From contig JAFZUS010000001.1 of assembly GCA_017618275.1 (NCBI GenBank), positions 1-56,139 of the forward strand: a DNA stretch of 56,139 bases, in the 5' to 3' direction. The stretch is from Prevotella sp. (GTDB taxonomy: Bacteria > Bacteroidota > Bacteroidia > Bacteroidales > Bacteroidaceae). Positions 35,310 through 42,839 of the stretch are shown here, piece after piece. The position numbers were made by a program, and so were the translations under genes. The notes below the pieces were generated by a model. It was given only the letters and a program-made list of their open reading frames with translations. It was not told the DNA's origin and did not search any database. Each line of letters opens with the position of its first letter. The stretch's first letter is position 1.

Positions 35310-36515
35310 TTAAAAATCACCGTACTCTTTCGCCATCGCCTTATTCTTGAGGTAGGTTTCCACGTCCTTGTCGCCACGACCACTGACGGTGAGCACCACC
35401 ACATCAGAAGGCTTGAACGAGAGTTTCTTTAGGGCTGCAATGGCATGGGCACTCTCAATGGCAGGGATGATGCCCTCCATACGGGTCAGTTCGTAACCGC
35501 CGTAGATGGCCTCATCGTCGTTGATACTCAGAACCTGAGTGCGACCCTTCTTGGCCATATTGCAGTGCATCGGTCCCACGCCAGGATAATCGAGACCGGC
35601 ACTGATGGTAAAGGCCTCCTGTATCTGTCCGTCTTCGTCCTGCATTACCAGCATCTTTGCGCCGTGCAGGATACCCGTCGTACCACGATGAATCGTCGCT
35701 GCCGTATAGTCGGTATCCCAACCGTGTCCGCCTGCTTCGGCGAGAACGATCTTTACGCGCTCGTCGTCCATATAGTGATAGATGGTGCCTGCGGCATTTG
35801 AGCCACCACCGATGCAGGCGATGAGGTAGTCGGGGTAGTCGCGTCCGATCTTTTCTTCCAACTGCCATTTGATCTCTTCGGAGATGACGCTCTGCATCTT
35901 TGCTACGAGGTCGGGATAGGGGTGGGGACCCATCGTAGAGCCCACGATATAGAAGGTGTCGGACGGATGACAGCACCAGTCTCTTATCGCCTCGCTACAT
36001 GCATCTGAAAGCGTCATGTTGCCTGTCCTTACGGGATGCACCTCGGCACCCAGCATCTTCATGCGTTCCACATTCGTATGCTGGCGCTCCACATCGGTAG
36101 CGCCCATAAACACCTCGCACTTCATATTCATCAGTGCACAGACCGTTGCCGTAGCCACACCATGCTGTCCGGCTCCCGTCTCAGCGATGATGCGCGTCTT
36201 ACCCATCTTCTTCGCCAACAGGATCTGTCCGATGGTGTTGTTGATCTTGTGGGCACCCGTGTGGTTCAAATCCTCACGTTTCAGATACAACTGACAGCCA
36301 TATTGTTCGCTCATTCTTTTTGCAAAGTACAAGGGGGAGGGCCTGCCCACATAGTCCTTCAACAGTGCATGATACTCTGCCTTGAATTCCGCACTCTCGA
36401 TGATTGGGAGATATGCCTCTTGCAGGTCATGCACGCACTTGTAGAGAATCTCTGGCACGTAAGCGCCTCCGAACTCTCCATAAAAACCGTTTTTGTCTAC
36501 TTGATAATTGCTCAT
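35310..36515 (-). CDS. trpB: Tryptophan synthase beta subunit
   Basis: A 401-residue PLP enzyme that condenses indole and serine to tryptophan. The PLP lysine is Lys90 in LNHTGAHKINN; GFYGEFGGAYVPE at the start, AETGAGQHGVATA, and the Gly/Ser phosphate loop CIGGGSNAAG are all present. It is a TrpB1-type protein. It is the first structural gene after the leader, so the operon runs trpB-E-G-D-C-F-A. The leader ends with AACAACACAA 11 bases before the ATG. Confidence 0.96.
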   Translation of the reverse strand: MSNYQVDKNGFYGEFGGAYVPEILYKCVHDLQEAYLPIIESAEFKAEYHALLKDYVGRPSPLYFAKRMSEQYGCQLYLKREDLNHTGAHKINNTIGQILLAKKMGKTRIIAETGAGQHGVATATVCALMNMKCEVFMGATDVERQHTNVERMKMLGAEVHPVRTGNMTLSDACSEAIRDWCCHPSDTFYIVGSTMGPHPYPDLVAKMQSVISEEIKWQLEEKIGRDYPDYLIACIGGGSNAAGTIYHYMDDERVKIVLAEAGGHGWDTDYTAATIHRGTTGILHGAKMLVMQDEDGQIQEAFTISAGLDYPGVGPMHCNMAKKGRTQVLSINDDEAIYGGYELTRMEGIIPAIESAHAIAALKKLSFKPSDVVVLTVSGRGDKDVETYLKNKAMAKEYGDF

Positions 36516-36540
36516 ATATTGTATATTTGTGTTGTTGATA

Positions 36541-36587
36541 CATCTTAAAACTTTGAGAGGCCCATCGCAAGAACGACAGGCCTCTCA
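36541..36587 (-). terminator. Attenuator terminator hairpin of the trp leader
   Basis: In the minus-strand RNA, UGAGAGGCC (36587-36579) pairs with GGCCUCUCA (36562-36554), nine perfect pairs, with an inner UCG/CGA pairing, followed by AAAGUUUUAAG. It lies between the Trp-rich leader peptide and trpB, where an attenuator is expected. The U-tract is short. Confidence 0.8.
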
Positions 36588-36627
36588 GTATCTCTTCTAT
36601 ACAAACCACGGGTACAGGGCTATCTTC

Positions 36628-36684
36628 TCACGATCTTTCGAATCTTGAGTTGCGCCACCACCAATAGTTTGCTGTTCTAATCAT
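36628..36684 (-). CDS. trp operon leader peptide with three consecutive Trp codons
   Basis: A complete minus-strand reading frame from ATG at 36684 to TGA at 36628-36630 encodes MIRTANYWWWRNSRFERS, 18 residues, with three successive UGG codons at 36663-36655. It starts about 27 bases after the predicted transcription start and ends 41 bases before the terminator hairpin upstream of trpB. Tryptophan is rare, so three in a row in a short peptide directly before the trp genes strongly indicate a ribosome-stalling leader peptide. When charged tRNA-Trp is scarce the ribosome would pause there and favour read-through into trpB. The mechanism is inferred by analogy with trpL systems; the peptide and hairpin are seen directly. 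Too short for most gene finders. Confidence 0.85.
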   Translation of the reverse strand: MIRTANYWWWRNSRFERS

Positions 36685-36716
36685 GTCTGATTCTTTTCTC
36701 GATTACTTTTCGGCGG

Positions 36717-36724
36717 CAAAAGTA
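36717..36724 (-). promoter_or_regulatory. -7 promoter element for the trp operon
   Basis: The minus strand reads TACTTTTG; TTTG at 36748-36745 lies 24 bases upstream as a -33 element. Transcription would start near 36711, giving a leader of about 195 bases before trpB. The rest of the 373-base gap from 36516 to 36888 holds the leader peptide, the attenuator and the glnN terminator. Confidence 0.75.
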
Positions 36725-36820
36725 GACATTTTCTTTCAAACTGCCAAATTTTTAAACTATTTTTTTTCAAATAGGCATAAACTTTTTGTTTTTGTTGCCA
36801 TTTTATTTCGATGAAAACGA

Positions 36821-36860
36821 AAAAGTGGGGGGCTCGATGCTATCACAGCGTTGGCCCCCC
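36821..36860 (-). terminator. Rho-independent terminator after the type III glutamine synthetase gene
   Basis: GGGGGGC (36827-36833) pairs with GCCCCCC (36854-36860), and the inner CGATGCT (36835-36841) pairs with AGCGTTG (36847-36853) allowing two G-U pairs, making a stem of about 14 pairs. On the minus strand it is followed by TTTTTCGTTTTC. It separates glnN transcription from the trp promoter. Confidence 0.88.
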
Positions 36861-36888
36861 TTGCAAACTTCAAACAACCAAAAATAGG

Positions 36889-39105
36889 TTATCGGATGAA
36901 CAGTAGTTCGCGGTATTTCGGCAGCGGCCAGAGAGAGTCATCGACGATGAGTTCCAGTTTGTCGATTTCGTAGCGGATGGTGTCGAGTTTGGGCTCCACC
37001 TTGTCGTGATAGGCGATGGCCTTCTCGTGCTCATCCTCAATCTTGTTGGCCAACTTGCGGGCGTTGACGAGTTCTTCAACACCTTTCTCAATGGCGCTGG
37101 TACGCTCAGCGATCTCCTCGATGATTTTGAGGTTGCGGGCGTTCAACTTCTCAGCCTTGTCGACGGGGAATACGGTAGACACACTATCCACGTTCTTCAA
37201 CAGGGCACTCTGGTAGCGGGTGGCTACGGGGATGATGTGGTTCATCGACAGGTCGCCCAATACGCGGGCCTCAATCTGAATCTTCTTCGTGTAGGTCTCC
37301 CACTTCACCTCGTTGCGGGCTTCCAGTTCCTTCTTCGTCATTACGCCCAGACTCTCGAACATGTCGATACTCTCCTTGTCGAGGTAGCGTTCGAAGATCT
37401 TCGGACAGGACTTCTCTACGTCCAGACCACGTTTCTCGGCCTCAGCGACCCACTCGTCAGAGTAGCCGTTACCGTCGAAGCGGATGGGCTTACAGGTCTT
37501 GATGTCTTCGCGCAGCACGTCGATGATGGCGTGGAATACTGCACTGTGACCGGTGCCTTCGAGTTTCTTCTCGAACTCAGGAATCTTGGCATCAACACGC
37601 TTCTTGAACGAGACGAGGGCCTCGGCAACGGCACTGTTGAGGGCAATCATTGCACTGGCGCAGTTGGCCTCAGAACCCACGGCACGGAACTCGAAACGGT
37701 TGCCTGTAAAGGCAAAGGGTGATGTACGGTTACGGTCTGTATTGTCAATCAACAGTTCAGGAATCTCAGGGATGTCCATCTTCAGTCCCTGCTTACCTGT
37801 CATCGCGAGAATATCATCTTTGTCGGCTTTCTCAATGTGGTCGAGCAATTCGCTCACCTGTTTGCCGAGGAATGAAGAAACGATAGCGGGAGGAGCCTCG
37901 TTGGCACCCAGACGGTGAGCGTTGGTGGCACTCATGATGGAGGCCTTCAACAGACCGTTGTGCTTGTAGACACCCATCAGCGTCTCGACAATAAATGTGG
38001 CAAAGCGCAGGTTCTGTTCAGGGGTCTTACCAGGAGCGTGCAGCAGGATACCGTTGTCTGTAGAGAGACTCCAGTTGTTGTGCTTGCCGCTTCCGTTGAT
38101 GCCTGCGAAGGGTTTTTCGTGGAGCAGCACGCGGAATCCGTGCTTACGAGCCACCTTCTTCATTACTGACATCAGCAACATGTTGTGGTCAACGGCCAGA
38201 TTGGTTTCCTCGAAGATAGGTGCCAACTCAAACTGGTTGGGAGCCACCTCGTTGTGACGCGTCTTGCAGGGGATACCGAGTGCCAAAGCCTCGAACTCCA
38301 AATCCTTCATAAAGGCCTGTACACGCTCGGGGATGGCACCAAAATAGTGGTCGTCCATCTGCTGGTTCTTGGCAGAGTCGTGGCCCATTAGTGTGCGCCC
38401 TGTCAGCAACAGGTCTGGACGAGCGGCATAGAGTCCTTCGTCGACAAGGAAATACTCCTGCTCCCAACCAAGGTTAGATGTCACTTTCTTTACGCTTGGG
38501 TCAAAATAGTGGCACACATCCACAGCGGCTACATTCACGGCGTGGAGGGCGCGCAGCAGCGGAGCCTTATAGTCGAGTGCCTCACCGCTATAACTGATAA
38601 ATACGGTGGGAATACACAGTGTATCGTCAATAATAAAGACGGGCGATGTAGGATCCCATGCCGAGTAGCCACGGGCCTCGAAGGTGGAACGGATACCGCC
38701 AGAGGGGAATGATGAAGCGTCAGGCTCTTGCTGAACAAGCAGTTTTCCGGTAAACTCTTCTACCATACCACCCTTACCGTCGTGTTCGATAAACGAGTCG
38801 TGTTTCTCGGCAGTACCTTCTGTCAATGGCTGGAACCAGTGAGTATAGTGCGTAACGCCGTTCTCTACAGCCCACTGCTTCATACCCTCGGCCACTGCAT
38901 CGGCCACTTTACGGTCGAGTCGTGCGCCGTTGTCCATCACGTCGATCATCTTCTCATAGACCTCCTTTGGCAGATACTTGTACATCTTCTCACGATTGAA
39001 GACCTTCTTGCCAAAATACTTTGCGGGTCTCTCACTTGGTGTTTTTACGTCGAGCGGCTTCTTCTTGAATGCCTCACCGACAACCTGAAATCTTAATGCT
39101 TCCAT
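36889..39105 (-). CDS. glnN: Glutamine synthetase type III
   Basis: A 738-residue GSIII enzyme that makes glutamine from glutamate, ammonia and ATP. The length is far above GSI/GSII and typical of GSIII. Recognised blocks include THWFQPLTEGTAEKHDSF, SFPSGGIRSTFEARGYSAWDP, the GSIII-specific NLGWEQEYFLVD (metal-binding Glu residues), RHNEVAPNQFE, GSGKHNNWS and NRTSPFAFTGNRFEFR. It follows dapL by 14 bases and is probably the last gene of a dapF-dapL-glnN unit. Its leader contains AACAACACAA just before the ATG. Regulation by nitrogen status is expected but not shown by the sequence. Confidence 0.96.
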   Translation of the reverse strand: MEALRFQVVGEAFKKKPLDVKTPSERPAKYFGKKVFNREKMYKYLPKEVYEKMIDVMDNGARLDRKVADAVAEGMKQWAVENGVTHYTHWFQPLTEGTAEKHDSFIEHDGKGGMVEEFTGKLLVQQEPDASSFPSGGIRSTFEARGYSAWDPTSPVFIIDDTLCIPTVFISYSGEALDYKAPLLRALHAVNVAAVDVCHYFDPSVKKVTSNLGWEQEYFLVDEGLYAARPDLLLTGRTLMGHDSAKNQQMDDHYFGAIPERVQAFMKDLEFEALALGIPCKTRHNEVAPNQFELAPIFEETNLAVDHNMLLMSVMKKVARKHGFRVLLHEKPFAGINGSGKHNNWSLSTDNGILLHAPGKTPEQNLRFATFIVETLMGVYKHNGLLKASIMSATNAHRLGANEAPPAIVSSFLGKQVSELLDHIEKADKDDILAMTGKQGLKMDIPEIPELLIDNTDRNRTSPFAFTGNRFEFRAVGSEANCASAMIALNSAVAEALVSFKKRVDAKIPEFEKKLEGTGHSAVFHAIIDVLREDIKTCKPIRFDGNGYSDEWVAEAEKRGLDVEKSCPKIFERYLDKESIDMFESLGVMTKKELEARNEVKWETYTKKIQIEARVLGDLSMNHIIPVATRYQSALLKNVDSVSTVFPVDKAEKLNARNLKIIEEIAERTSAIEKGVEELVNARKLANKIEDEHEKAIAYHDKVEPKLDTIRYEIDKLELIVDDSLWPLPKYRELLFIR

Positions 39106-39119
39106 AATTGTGTTGTTTT

Positions 39120-40358
39120 TTAGTGTTGTTTTGTCCAGTTTTCTATTCTCGTTAATGCTTCTTCTGTTTTCTCATGACTACCGAAGGCGGTAAAGCGGAC
39201 ATATCCCTCGCCAGATGGCCCAAAGCCGACACCTGGGGTGCAGACGACATTCGCGCCGTAGAGCATGGCCTCGAAGAACTGCCACGAACTCATGCCGTCA
39301 GGCGTGCGCATCCAGATATAGGGCGCGTTTTCGCCACCATACACCTCGTAACCGAGTTCACGCATTTTGGTGAGCATACGGTGGGCATTGTCCATATAGT
39401 AGTCGATGGTGGCCTGAATCTGCTGCTTACCCTCAGGCGTGTAGATGGCCTCAGCAGCGCGCTGGGAGATATAACTCGTGCCATTGAACTTTGTACACTG
39501 TCGGCGCAGCCACAACTGGTTCAGTGGGATGCGTTCGCCTTCGAATGTCGATACGCTCACATCCTTTGGTACAATGGTATAGCCACATCGTACACCTGTA
39601 AATCCTGCCGTCTTCGAGAAAGAGTGGAACTCGACGGCACATTTCCTTGCGCCACGAATCTCGTAGATGGAGTGGGGAATCTCCGGATCACGGATATATG
39701 CCTGATAAGCAGCATCGTAGAGGATGAGCGCGTCGTTCTTCAGGGCGTAGTTCACCCATTTGCGCAGTTCCTGCTTCGTGATCACCGTACCCGTCGGGTT
39801 ATTAGGGTAGCAGAGGTAGATGACATCCACCGGACGACCCTTAGGCAGTTCCGGGATAAAACCGTTTTCGGCTGTTGTCGGCAGATAACGTACGTTCGTC
39901 CAACGTCCGCCTTGATAGATGCCGCATCGGCCTATCATCACGTTTGAGTCGATATAGACGGGATAGATAGGGTCGGTCACACCGATGAAGTTGTCCCAGT
40001 GCAGCAACTCCTGGAAGTTGCCCGTATCACTCTTCGCACCATCATTAATAAATACCTCGTCGATGTCGAGGTGTATGCCACGTGGCAGGAAGTCGTTCTT
40101 CAGAATCGCCTCGCGCAGAAAGTCATAGCCTTGCTCCGGACCGTAACCGTGGAACCCTTTTGCTGTGGCCATCTCATCGGCAGCCTTGTGCATCGCCTCT
40201 ACGACGGCTGGTGCCAATGGTTGCGTCACGTCGCCGATACCCAGCGAGATGACATCTGCCTTGGGATGCATTACCTTGAAGGCGTTCACCTTCTTGGCAA
40301 TGTCAGCGAACAGGTAGTTCTGCTGCAGATTTAAAAAATGAATGTTTACTAATGCCAT
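39120..40358 (-). CDS. dapL: LL-diaminopimelate aminotransferase
   Basis: A 412-residue PLP enzyme of the class I/II aminotransferases that converts tetrahydrodipicolinate to LL-diaminopimelate in one step with glutamate as donor. Evidence: VISLGIGDVTQPLAPAV, GFHGYGPEQGYDFLRE, NDGAKSDTGN, YPNNPTGTVI and the PLP lysine in FHSFSKTAGFTGVRCGY. This shorter route replaces DapD, DapC and DapE and is known in Bacteroidetes, plants and Chlamydia. It is next to dapF, which uses its product. The A-rich leader ACAACATAAAAACA precedes the ATG. Confidence 0.95.
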   Translation of the reverse strand: MALVNIHFLNLQQNYLFADIAKKVNAFKVMHPKADVISLGIGDVTQPLAPAVVEAMHKAADEMATAKGFHGYGPEQGYDFLREAILKNDFLPRGIHLDIDEVFINDGAKSDTGNFQELLHWDNFIGVTDPIYPVYIDSNVMIGRCGIYQGGRWTNVRYLPTTAENGFIPELPKGRPVDVIYLCYPNNPTGTVITKQELRKWVNYALKNDALILYDAAYQAYIRDPEIPHSIYEIRGARKCAVEFHSFSKTAGFTGVRCGYTIVPKDVSVSTFEGERIPLNQLWLRRQCTKFNGTSYISQRAAEAIYTPEGKQQIQATIDYYMDNAHRMLTKMRELGYEVYGGENAPYIWMRTPDGMSSWQFFEAMLYGANVVCTPGVGFGPSGEGYVRFTAFGSHEKTEEALTRIENWTKQH

Positions 40359-40372
40359 TGTTTTTATGTTGT

Positions 40373-41188
40373 TTAAAGTTTGCCAATTTCTATTTCCCCA
40401 TCGAAGACGAATTCCGCGGGTCCCGTCATGTAGACGTGATTGTCACTCTCGCGCCACTCGATGCTGAGTGTGCCGCCATCCATCACGATATTGCTCTTGC
40501 GCCCAGCCTTGCCAGTCAGTGCAGCAGCCACAGCCGTAGCACAAGCACCTGTACCGCAGGCCATCGTGATGCCGCTGCCCCGTTCCCATACGCGAGTACG
40601 GATGTTTCCATCGGCCTCAATACGAGCCAGTTCGATGTTACAGCGTTGTGGGAAGGCAGGGTGGTTTTCCAAAGCATGTCCCGTTTCGCCCACCTGATCC
40701 ACATAGTCTGTGAAGATGACATAGTGCGGATTGCCCATCGATACGAACGTGCCATAATTCAGGCCTCGTGAGGTGATAAACTGCGATTCGTCCTCCAGTA
40801 CAGGCTTGCCCATATCCACCGTCACGCTTTCCACCTTATTATTAATAATATGTAGCAAGAGCGTCTTCACACCCGATAACGTCAGCAACCTGATCTCAGT
40901 CTTATCTGTGAGTCTGCGCTCGTAGAGATACTTCCCTATGCATCTCGAAGCATTACCGCACATCATAGCCTCACTGCCATCTGCATTATAGATATGCATC
41001 GTAAAATCAGCCTCAGGTACGGAGGAAGCACCTATCAGCACCAGTCCGTCAGAGCCGATGCCCTTGTGACGGTCGCTCCATATCCGTGCTGCCTCTGATG
41101 GGTGCGGCACTGCGAACTCCATCGTATTGATATAAATGTAGTCGTTGCCGCAACCATGCATCTTTGTAAAACTGATTTTTTGTGTCAT
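40373..41188 (-). CDS. dapF: Diaminopimelate epimerase
   Basis: A 271-residue enzyme that converts LL- to meso-diaminopimelate for lysine and peptidoglycan. The two active-site cysteines are Cys77 in [11 protein letters not shown] and Cys211 in [22 protein letters not shown] at the N terminus is the family signature, and [10 protein letters not shown] is also conserved. Length is normal. It is the first gene of the dapF-dapL-glnN unit, with its own promoter 51 bases upstream of the start. Confidence 0.96.
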   Translation of the reverse strand: MTQKISFTKMHGCGNDYIYINTMEFAVPHPSEAARIWSDRHKGIGSDGLVLIGASSVPEADFTMHIYNADGSEAMMCGNASRCIGKYLYERRLTDKTEIRLLTLSGVKTLLLHIINNKVESVTVDMGKPVLEDESQFITSRGLNYGTFVSMGNPHYVIFTDYVDQVGETGHALENHPAFPQRCNIELARIEADGNIRTRVWERGSGITMACGTGACATAVAAALTGKAGRKSNIVMDGGTLSIEWRESDNHVYMTGPAEFVFDGEIEIGKL

Positions 41189-41238
41189 ATTGCTACTTTT
41201 GCTTGAAGTTTGCTATCTTTTTGTAATCATTTCGGGTG

Positions 41239-41246
41239 CAAAGGTA
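41239..41246 (-). promoter_or_regulatory. -7 promoter element for dapF-dapL-glnN
   Basis: The minus strand reads TACCTTTG, with TTTG at 41269-41266 as the -33 element 23 bases upstream. The remainder of the gap up to 41445 shows only a short direct repeat (tgtgaact twice near 41398-41416) and nothing I can name. Confidence 0.75.
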
Positions 41247-41445
41247 GGCAAAAAGTAAGAATCTGCAAAGAAATGTCTCCGTTTTGTTTTCAAAAAATCA
41301 AAATAAGTGCCATTATGTAAAGTATTCACCCCCCAATGACGCTAAAATGTTTACACCTTGCCGTTGTTTCTGCCGATTTTCTTGCAAAGTGTTATTTGTG
41401 AACTCACTGTGAACTACAGGGTTCTTAATGTAACATGAAACTACA

Positions 41446-42234
41446 CTATATCACCTCGAAGTGGCGGAGGGCATTGAGGATACCATCGTCATCGACGGAG
41501 GTGGTGACGTAGTCGGCCTGTCGCTTGAGGTCGTCGATAGCATTGCCCATGGCGATGCCGATGCCAGCCTGGAGGATCATCGACGTGTCGTTGCCGCCAT
41601 CACCGAAAGCAATGGTACGAATGGGATCGAAGCCTTCGTGTCTGGCCATCGCCAGAATGCCTTTACCCTTGTCGGCACCGTTGGCAGTGATATCCGTAAA
41701 TTCTGGATGCCAGCGGCCTGAAACACACTTCGGCATACGGACCATCAGTTCTGGCTCATAGTCGGCAGGGAAGAAGGGTGTCAACTGTAGGATGTCCTGT
41801 TGGAGCACGACATCTAATGGCGATGCCTTGTCGAGGTTCTTCACGGCAAGCATCTGACGGAAGATGCGGTCGACATCGCCTTTCGGATCCAGCACGGCCA
41901 CATCCTTGCGTCCTACAATGATAAGACTATAGCCCTTGGCCTTCGAATCTTCGACACACGTCATCACATCCGTTTTGTCGATAGGCTGGCAAATGACCAG
42001 ATTATCGCCCACAAAGCACAATGCGCCATTAGTAGTGATATAGCCATCGATAAGGTGCTCGATAGCGCCCAGGTTCGTGATGATGAGAGGCGGGCGGCCT
42101 GTGGCAATATAGACGCGCGACCCGTTGGCCTTGGCCTGTGTCAAGGCGAGGATGGTCGATGGCGGTATTTCGTGGGTCTCAAAACTTACCAACGTACCAT
42201 CAATGTCGAAAAACAGGGCGTATCTCTGTGTCAT
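41446..42234 (-). CDS. Cof-type HAD-family phosphatase
   Basis: With the start at 42234 (MTQRYALFFDIDGTLVSFE) this is 262 residues. The DxDGT motif FFDIDGTL carries the nucleophile, ATGRPP is motif II, and IAFGDGGNDTSMILQAGIGIAMGNA is the Cof-type motif III/IV. Such enzymes dephosphorylate sugar phosphates, flavin precursors or similar small molecules; the substrate is not predictable. The frame is open further upstream, but a promoter lies at 42272-42265, and the upstream residues look non-coding. It is monocistronic and divergent from the BlaI-like gene. Confidence 0.88.
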   Translation of the reverse strand: MTQRYALFFDIDGTLVSFETHEIPPSTILALTQAKANGSRVYIATGRPPLIITNLGAIEHLIDGYITTNGALCFVGDNLVICQPIDKTDVMTCVEDSKAKGYSLIIVGRKDVAVLDPKGDVDRIFRQMLAVKNLDKASPLDVVLQQDILQLTPFFPADYEPELMVRMPKCVSGRWHPEFTDITANGADKGKGILAMARHEGFDPIRTIAFGDGGNDTSMILQAGIGIAMGNAIDDLKRQADYVTTSVDDDGILNALRHFEVI

Positions 42235-42264
42235 ACCTTTCACGATCTTTTTCATTTTCTGGGG

Positions 42265-42272
42265 CAAAGGTA
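42265..42272 (-). promoter_or_regulatory. -7 promoter element for the HAD phosphatase gene
   Basis: The minus strand reads TACCTTTG, 31 bases before the ATG at 42234. I see no clear -33 element. Confidence 0.6.
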
Positions 42273-42368
42273 CGAATAATTTTGCAAATGTAATGCGATG
42301 AAGGATTTTTTTATTTTGTCTGATGTTAAGCGGGGTGAACAACTATTTAAAGAGTTTAACAGGAATAC

Positions 42369-42389
42369 ACAACTACAAAAAATAGTTGT
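42369..42389. promoter_or_regulatory. Dyad overlapping the -33 region of the blaI-like promoter (candidate operator)
   Basis: ACAACTA (42369-42375) and TAGTTGT (42383-42389) form a perfect seven-base inverted repeat with a seven-base A-rich spacer. The right arm covers the TTG at 42386-42388 that would serve as the -33 element. A further direct ACAACTA copy lies at 42339-42345. BlaI/MecI-type repressors bind dyads at their own promoters, so this is a candidate autoregulatory operator. Confidence 0.55.
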
Positions 42390-42408
42390 ACGCTTCTATT
42401 TTTTTAGT

Positions 42409-42416
42409 TATCTTTG
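42409..42416 (+). promoter_or_regulatory. -7 promoter element for the blaI-like/M56 operon
   Basis: TATCTTTG with TTG at 42386-42388 upstream. It lies 52 bases before the ATG at 42468. Confidence 0.68.
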
Positions 42417-42467
42417 CCGCCAGATACTGAAAACGTCATTGATGCTAAACAAAAAAACAGAAACGAA

Positions 42468-42839
42468 ATGAAAAAACTAACAAATAAAGAACGGGAAGTG
42501 ATGGAACTGTTCTGGCAGCACGGTCCGATGTTCATTAGGGAACTGCTCGAACACTACGAGGAGCCGCGTCCGCATTTCAATACGCTGTCGACCATCGTGC
42601 GCCGTCTGGAGCATGAGGGCTATATCGGTCATAAGCAATATGGCTCCACCTATCAATATAATGCCCTTATCTCAGAAGAGGACTATGCGAAGAAAAATAT
42701 CTTCCGACTGGTGGATGATTACATCGAGGACTCCTACAAAGGGCTTGTATCGACATTCCTGAAGGAAGAAAAACTCTCCGTAGATGAATTGCGTGAACTG
42801 ATTTCCCAAGTAGAAGCATACAAAGAATCCAAGCAATGA
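42468..42839 (+). CDS. BlaI/MecI/CopY-family transcriptional repressor
   Basis: A 123-residue winged-helix regulator starting MKKLTNKEREVMELFWQHGP. The LTxxExxVMxxxW opening, FNTLSTIVRRLEHEGYIGHK (recognition helix and wing) and a helical C-terminal dimerisation region are typical of the family. Such repressors are inactivated by proteolysis triggered by an M56 membrane sensor, and the next gene is exactly that, with a four-base overlap (ATGA). The regulon and the signal are unknown; antibiotic response is not implied, as many Bacteroidetes pairs of this type have other or unknown roles. Confidence 0.92.
   Translation: MKKLTNKEREVMELFWQHGPMFIRELLEHYEEPRPHFNTLSTIVRRLEHEGYIGHKQYGSTYQYNALISEEDYAKKNIFRLVDDYIEDSYKGLVSTFLKEEKLSVDELRELISQVEAYKESKQ

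Noticed and set aside
41250-41445. Remnant gene or terminator between dapF and the HAD gene
   Set aside because: No frame, hairpin with T-run or family motif was found; only a short direct repeat tgtgaact.
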